Source of the DNA: an uncultured Brachyspira sp.
GTDB lineage: Bacteria; Spirochaetota; Brachyspiria; Brachyspirales; Brachyspiraceae
NCBI RefSeq assembly: GCF_910578695.1
Contig: NZ_CAJTQJ010000008.1
Coordinates: 1 to 19,147 of the forward strand
Direction: 5' to 3'
DNA length: 19,147 nucleotides
The notes under the pieces were generated by a model, which did not search any database, was not told the origin of the DNA, and worked only from the letters and a program-made list of their open reading frames with translations. The first letter of the stretch is position 1; every line of letters starts with the position of its first letter. The position numbers and the translations under genes are program-made. Shown one piece after another: positions 16,749 through 19,147 of the stretch.

Positions 16749-17630
16749 ATGTCATTATTTGAGGGATCAGGTGTAGCTTTAATAACACCATTTACAAAAG
16801 ATAATCAGGTTAATTATAAAAAACTAGAAGAACTTATAGAATTTCAAATAGCAAATAAAACAGATGCTGTAATAGCAGCAGGTACTACAGCAGAAAGCTC
16901 AACTCTCTCGGCTGAAGAGAGATTAAAAGTAATTAAGTTCTGCATAGAAGCTGTAAAAAAGAGAATTCCTGTAATAGCAGGCACAGGCACTAATAATACA
17001 GCAGAGGCAGTGGAGTTTAGTAGAAAATCTTATGAATATGGCGCCGATATGGTTATGGCAGTAACACCTTATTATAATAAAGGAAATGAAAGCGGTATTA
17101 TTGACTATTATACGAAAATAGCAGATAATGTTAAATGTCCTGTTATTATATACAGCGTGCCTTCAAGAACGGGAGTTAAATTATCTTTAAATATTATTAA
17201 AGCTTTATCTGAAATTTCTAATATTCAGGGCATTAAAGAGGCTAGCGGAGATATAAGCTATGCTGCAGATATTGTCAATACTGCTCCGAAATTGAATATA
17301 TATTCAGGAAATGATGATATGATAACTCCTATGATGGCTTTAGGTGCTAAGGGTGTCATATCAGTTACAAGCAATATTATACCTAAAGAAAATCATGATA
17401 TGGTTATGAATTTTATAAGTGGAAATGTTAATGAAGCTGTTAAATTGCAGATTAAATATATAGATTTGATAAGAGCTATGTTTATAGAAACTAATCCTGC
17501 ACCTATAAAAGAGGCTATGAATATAATGGGGTTTGATGTAGGAGAATGCCGCTCTCCATTAGGACCTTTAAGCTCTAAAAATAGAGAGCATATAAAAAAC
17601 ATCATAAATAAATACGGATTAAAAAAATAA
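16749..17630 (+). CDS. dapA: 4-hydroxy-tetrahydrodipicolinate synthase (DapA)
   Basis: DapA condenses pyruvate with aspartate semialdehyde, the first committed step of diaminopimelate and lysine synthesis. The 293-residue protein shows all active-site residues of the E. coli enzyme with a constant offset of two: T46 and T47 in AGTTAES, Y109 in TPYYN, Y135 and R140 in YSVPSRTG, and the Schiff-base lysine K163 in GIKEASGD. The start at 16749 is preferred over an in-frame ATG at 16743. The earlier ATG directly abuts the AAAGGAG ribosome site with no spacing, whereas 16749 has six bases, and MSLFEGSGVALITPF fits the family N-terminus. A TATAAT at 16717-16722 may be an internal promoter, but its -35 is poor. 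dapB follows after 28 bases. Confidence 0.95.
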   Translation: MSLFEGSGVALITPFTKDNQVNYKKLEELIEFQIANKTDAVIAAGTTAESSTLSAEERLKVIKFCIEAVKKRIPVIAGTGTNNTAEAVEFSRKSYEYGADMVMAVTPYYNKGNESGIIDYYTKIADNVKCPVIIYSVPSRTGVKLSLNIIKALSEISNIQGIKEASGDISYAADIVNTAPKLNIYSGNDDMITPMMALGAKGVISVTSNIIPKENHDMVMNFISGNVNEAVKLQIKYIDLIRAMFIETNPAPIKEAMNIMGFDVGECRSPLGPLSSKNREHIKNIINKYGLKK

Positions 17631-17658
17631 TTTTTATAAAAATTAAAAGGAGTAAAAT

Positions 17659-18354
17659 ATGAAAGTATTAATACACGGAACAGGTGTAATGAGTTCAATA
17701 TTAAAAGAAGTTATAGAAAGAGAAGGCGAATTAGAAATCACAGGTTTTGCTGATGATTTCACAAATGAAAAAGGAGATATGATTATAGACTTTTCTCATT
17801 TTTCAAGACTTGCTAATGTTATAGACTATGGTGTAAAAAATAATATACCAATAGTTATAGGAACTACAGGATATGATGAAAGTATGCTTGCTAAAATTGT
17901 TGAGGCTTCTATTAGTATTCCTATAGTGCTGTCATCTAATACTTGTATAGGCATTAATCTTATGAATGAAGTTGTTGCTAAATTGGCTCCTCAGCTTAGA
18001 GATTTTGATATTGAAATTATTGAAACTCATCATAATAGAAAGGTTGATTCTCCGAGCGGTACTGCTAAGAGTCTTTACAATATTATTAATGATGCTTTAG
18101 GTAATGAAATGCATTTAGTTAATGGAAGAACAGGACTTCATGTGAGAGATAAAAAAGAAATAGGCATACATTCTGTAAGAGGAGGCTCTGTGATAGGAGA
18201 TCATAGCGTTATTTTCTACGGCGATGATGAAATTATAGAAATCAGACACTCTTCCACTTCAAGAAGAATATTCGCTAATGGTGCTATAAAGGCTGCTAAA
18301 TTCCTTTTAGGTAAAAAACCAGGTCTTTACAGAATGAAAGAAGTTTTATCTTAA
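17659..18354 (+). CDS. dapB: 4-hydroxy-tetrahydrodipicolinate reductase (DapB)
   Basis: DapB reduces the DapA product to tetrahydrodipicolinate with NAD(P)H. At 231 residues it is a short form, like those of clostridia, compared with about 270 in enterobacteria. The N-terminal nucleotide-binding loop reads HGTGVMS (6-12), a shortened variant of the usual GxxGxMG. The conserved GTTGY is at 68-72, and the signature ETHHNRKVDSPSGTAKSL at 122-139 holds the catalytic histidines H124/H125 and lysine K128. The substrate loop SGTA is at 133-136, and the C-terminal HSSTSRRIFANGA is also typical. AGGAG precedes the ATG. It sits between dapA and dapH with short gaps, so the three are probably one transcript. 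Confidence 0.94.
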   Translation: MKVLIHGTGVMSSILKEVIEREGELEITGFADDFTNEKGDMIIDFSHFSRLANVIDYGVKNNIPIVIGTTGYDESMLAKIVEASISIPIVLSSNTCIGINLMNEVVAKLAPQLRDFDIEIIETHHNRKVDSPSGTAKSLYNIINDALGNEMHLVNGRTGLHVRDKKEIGIHSVRGGSVIGDHSVIFYGDDEIIEIRHSSTSRRIFANGAIKAAKFLLGKKPGLYRMKEVLS

Positions 18355-18391
18355 AATATAAATGCTAAATTATTATAGGAGTATAACTGAA

Positions 18392-19099
18392 ATGGATATG
18401 CTGGAAAAATCAGAAGATATTATTGCGTATATTAAAAATTCTAAAAAGAAAACCCCTGTAAAAATATATATAAAAGGAAATTTACCTAAAATAAAAAAAA
18501 CAAATGCTAAAGTATTTTCTTCAGGCGAATTTCATTTTGCAGTCGGAGACTATGAAGATATAAATTCTATATTAGAAGAATACAAAGATTTTATAACCGA
18601 CTATTATTTAGAAAATGACAGAAGGAATTCAGGCGTTCCTACTTTGGATTATTTAAATATAAATGCCAGAATAGAACCCGGTGCTATTATAAGAGATAAA
18701 GTAAAAATCGGAAATAATGCAGTTATTATGATGGGAGCTATTATCAATATAGGTGCTGAAATCGGCGAGAACACTATGATAGATATGGGGGCTGTTTTGG
18801 GCGGACGTGCTATGGTAGGAAATAACTGTCATATAGGTGCTGGTACTGTGCTTGCAGGTGTTATAGAACCTCCTTCTGCAAAGCCTGTCATTGTAGAAGA
18901 TAATGTTGTTATTGGTGCTAATGCTGTCATTATAGAAGGCGTACATATTGGAAAAAATGCTGTTATTGGAGCTGGCGCCGTTGTTTTAGAAGATGTTGAA
19001 GAAAATCAGGTTGTAGCTGGAAATCCTGCTAAAGTAGTAAAAACTAAAGATGAAAAGACTTCTGATAAAACTAAATTGGTAGATGATTTAAGAAAATAA
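18392..19099 (+). CDS. dapH: tetrahydrodipicolinate N-acetyltransferase (DapH)
   Basis: DapH acetylates tetrahydrodipicolinate from acetyl-CoA and so defines the N-acetyl branch of diaminopimelate synthesis. The 235-residue product closely follows the Bacillus protein: a helical N-terminus with NSKKKTPVKIYIKG (16-29), ENDRRNS at 74-80, RIEPGAIIRD at 93-102, then a left-handed beta-helix of hexapeptide repeats to about 212, including GGRAMVGNNCHIGAG and VIEPPSAKPV. DapD succinyltransferases lack this N-terminal domain. The start at 18392 is chosen over an in-frame ATG at 18362. AGGAG at 18377-18381 lies ten bases before 18392 and after the earlier ATG, and family members begin close to here. 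The gene begins 37 bases after dapB. Confidence 0.95.
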   Translation: MDMLEKSEDIIAYIKNSKKKTPVKIYIKGNLPKIKKTNAKVFSSGEFHFAVGDYEDINSILEEYKDFITDYYLENDRRNSGVPTLDYLNINARIEPGAIIRDKVKIGNNAVIMMGAIINIGAEIGENTMIDMGAVLGGRAMVGNNCHIGAGTVLAGVIEPPSAKPVIVEDNVVIGANAVIIEGVHIGKNAVIGAGAVVLEDVEENQVVAGNPAKVVKTKDEKTSDKTKLVDDLRK

Positions 19100-19127
19100 T
19101 AATTTTTAATAATAATAAAAAAATAAT

Positions 19128-19147
19128 TAAAAAAAGTGAGCCGAAGC
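19128..19147 (-). repeat. inverse copy of the left-end repeat, cut by the window edge
   Basis: The last 20 bases, read on the minus strand, give GCTTCGGCTC, A, C, seven T, A. This matches 47-65 (GCTTCGGCTC, G, C, six T, A) apart from one substitution and one T. The element lies 28 bases after the dapH stop and may take part in its terminator, but the rest is outside the window. Confidence 0.55.

Noticed and set aside
18653..18946. A 97-codon minus-strand open frame
   Set aside because: It lies inside dapH, and its Ser/Tyr/His/Asn-rich composition is what the antisense of hexapeptide repeats gives.

Overview
The window is AT-rich chromosomal DNA of a flagellated, host-associated anaerobe, most likely a spirochaete of the genus Brachyspira. 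The evidence for this is the strong A/T codon bias, a hook-associated protein and two chemoreceptors, a sodium-pump decarboxylase operon, and GC-rich hairpin repeats between the genes. The genus call rests on recollected similarity and was not tested by a search. No tRNA, rRNA, CRISPR array, phage gene or transposase is visible.

Layout. Positions 1-299 hold no gene but contain a run of small GC-rich hairpins and a large inverted repeat. From 300 to 8828 all genes are on the minus strand: a CreD-type membrane protein, a 943-residue chemoreceptor with an unusual C-terminal domain, flgK, and a second, conventional chemoreceptor. Two of these (the long receptor and flgK) have upstream sequences resembling sigma-28 flagellar promoters, and flgK and the second receptor end in clear hairpin terminators. 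A HisC-type aminotransferase (plus strand) then converges with an M16 zinc peptidase (minus strand), and their stop codons overlap. Next comes a four-gene minus-strand operon, mmdA-mmdD-mmdC-mmdB (14952 to 11459). It encodes a biotin-dependent, sodium-pumping acyl-CoA decarboxylase, best read as methylmalonyl-CoA decarboxylase.

The 14953-15465 gap between this operon and the rightward genes holds two inverted repeats, a perfect G-quadruplex motif, a good sigma-70-like promoter and a possible 29-codon gene. From 15466 to 19099 the plus strand carries an M20 amidohydrolase followed by dapA, dapB and dapH. This set fits the N-acetyl variant of the diaminopimelate/lysine pathway: DapA and DapB make tetrahydrodipicolinate, DapH acetylates it, and the amidohydrolase could remove the acetyl group at the end. 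The transaminase of that branch is not next to them. The window ends in what looks like an inverted, cut-off copy of the repeat at its start.

The items most worth a second look are the C-terminal domain of the long chemoreceptor, the G-quadruplex motif, the hairpin repeats at both ends, and the small gene before the dap cluster.
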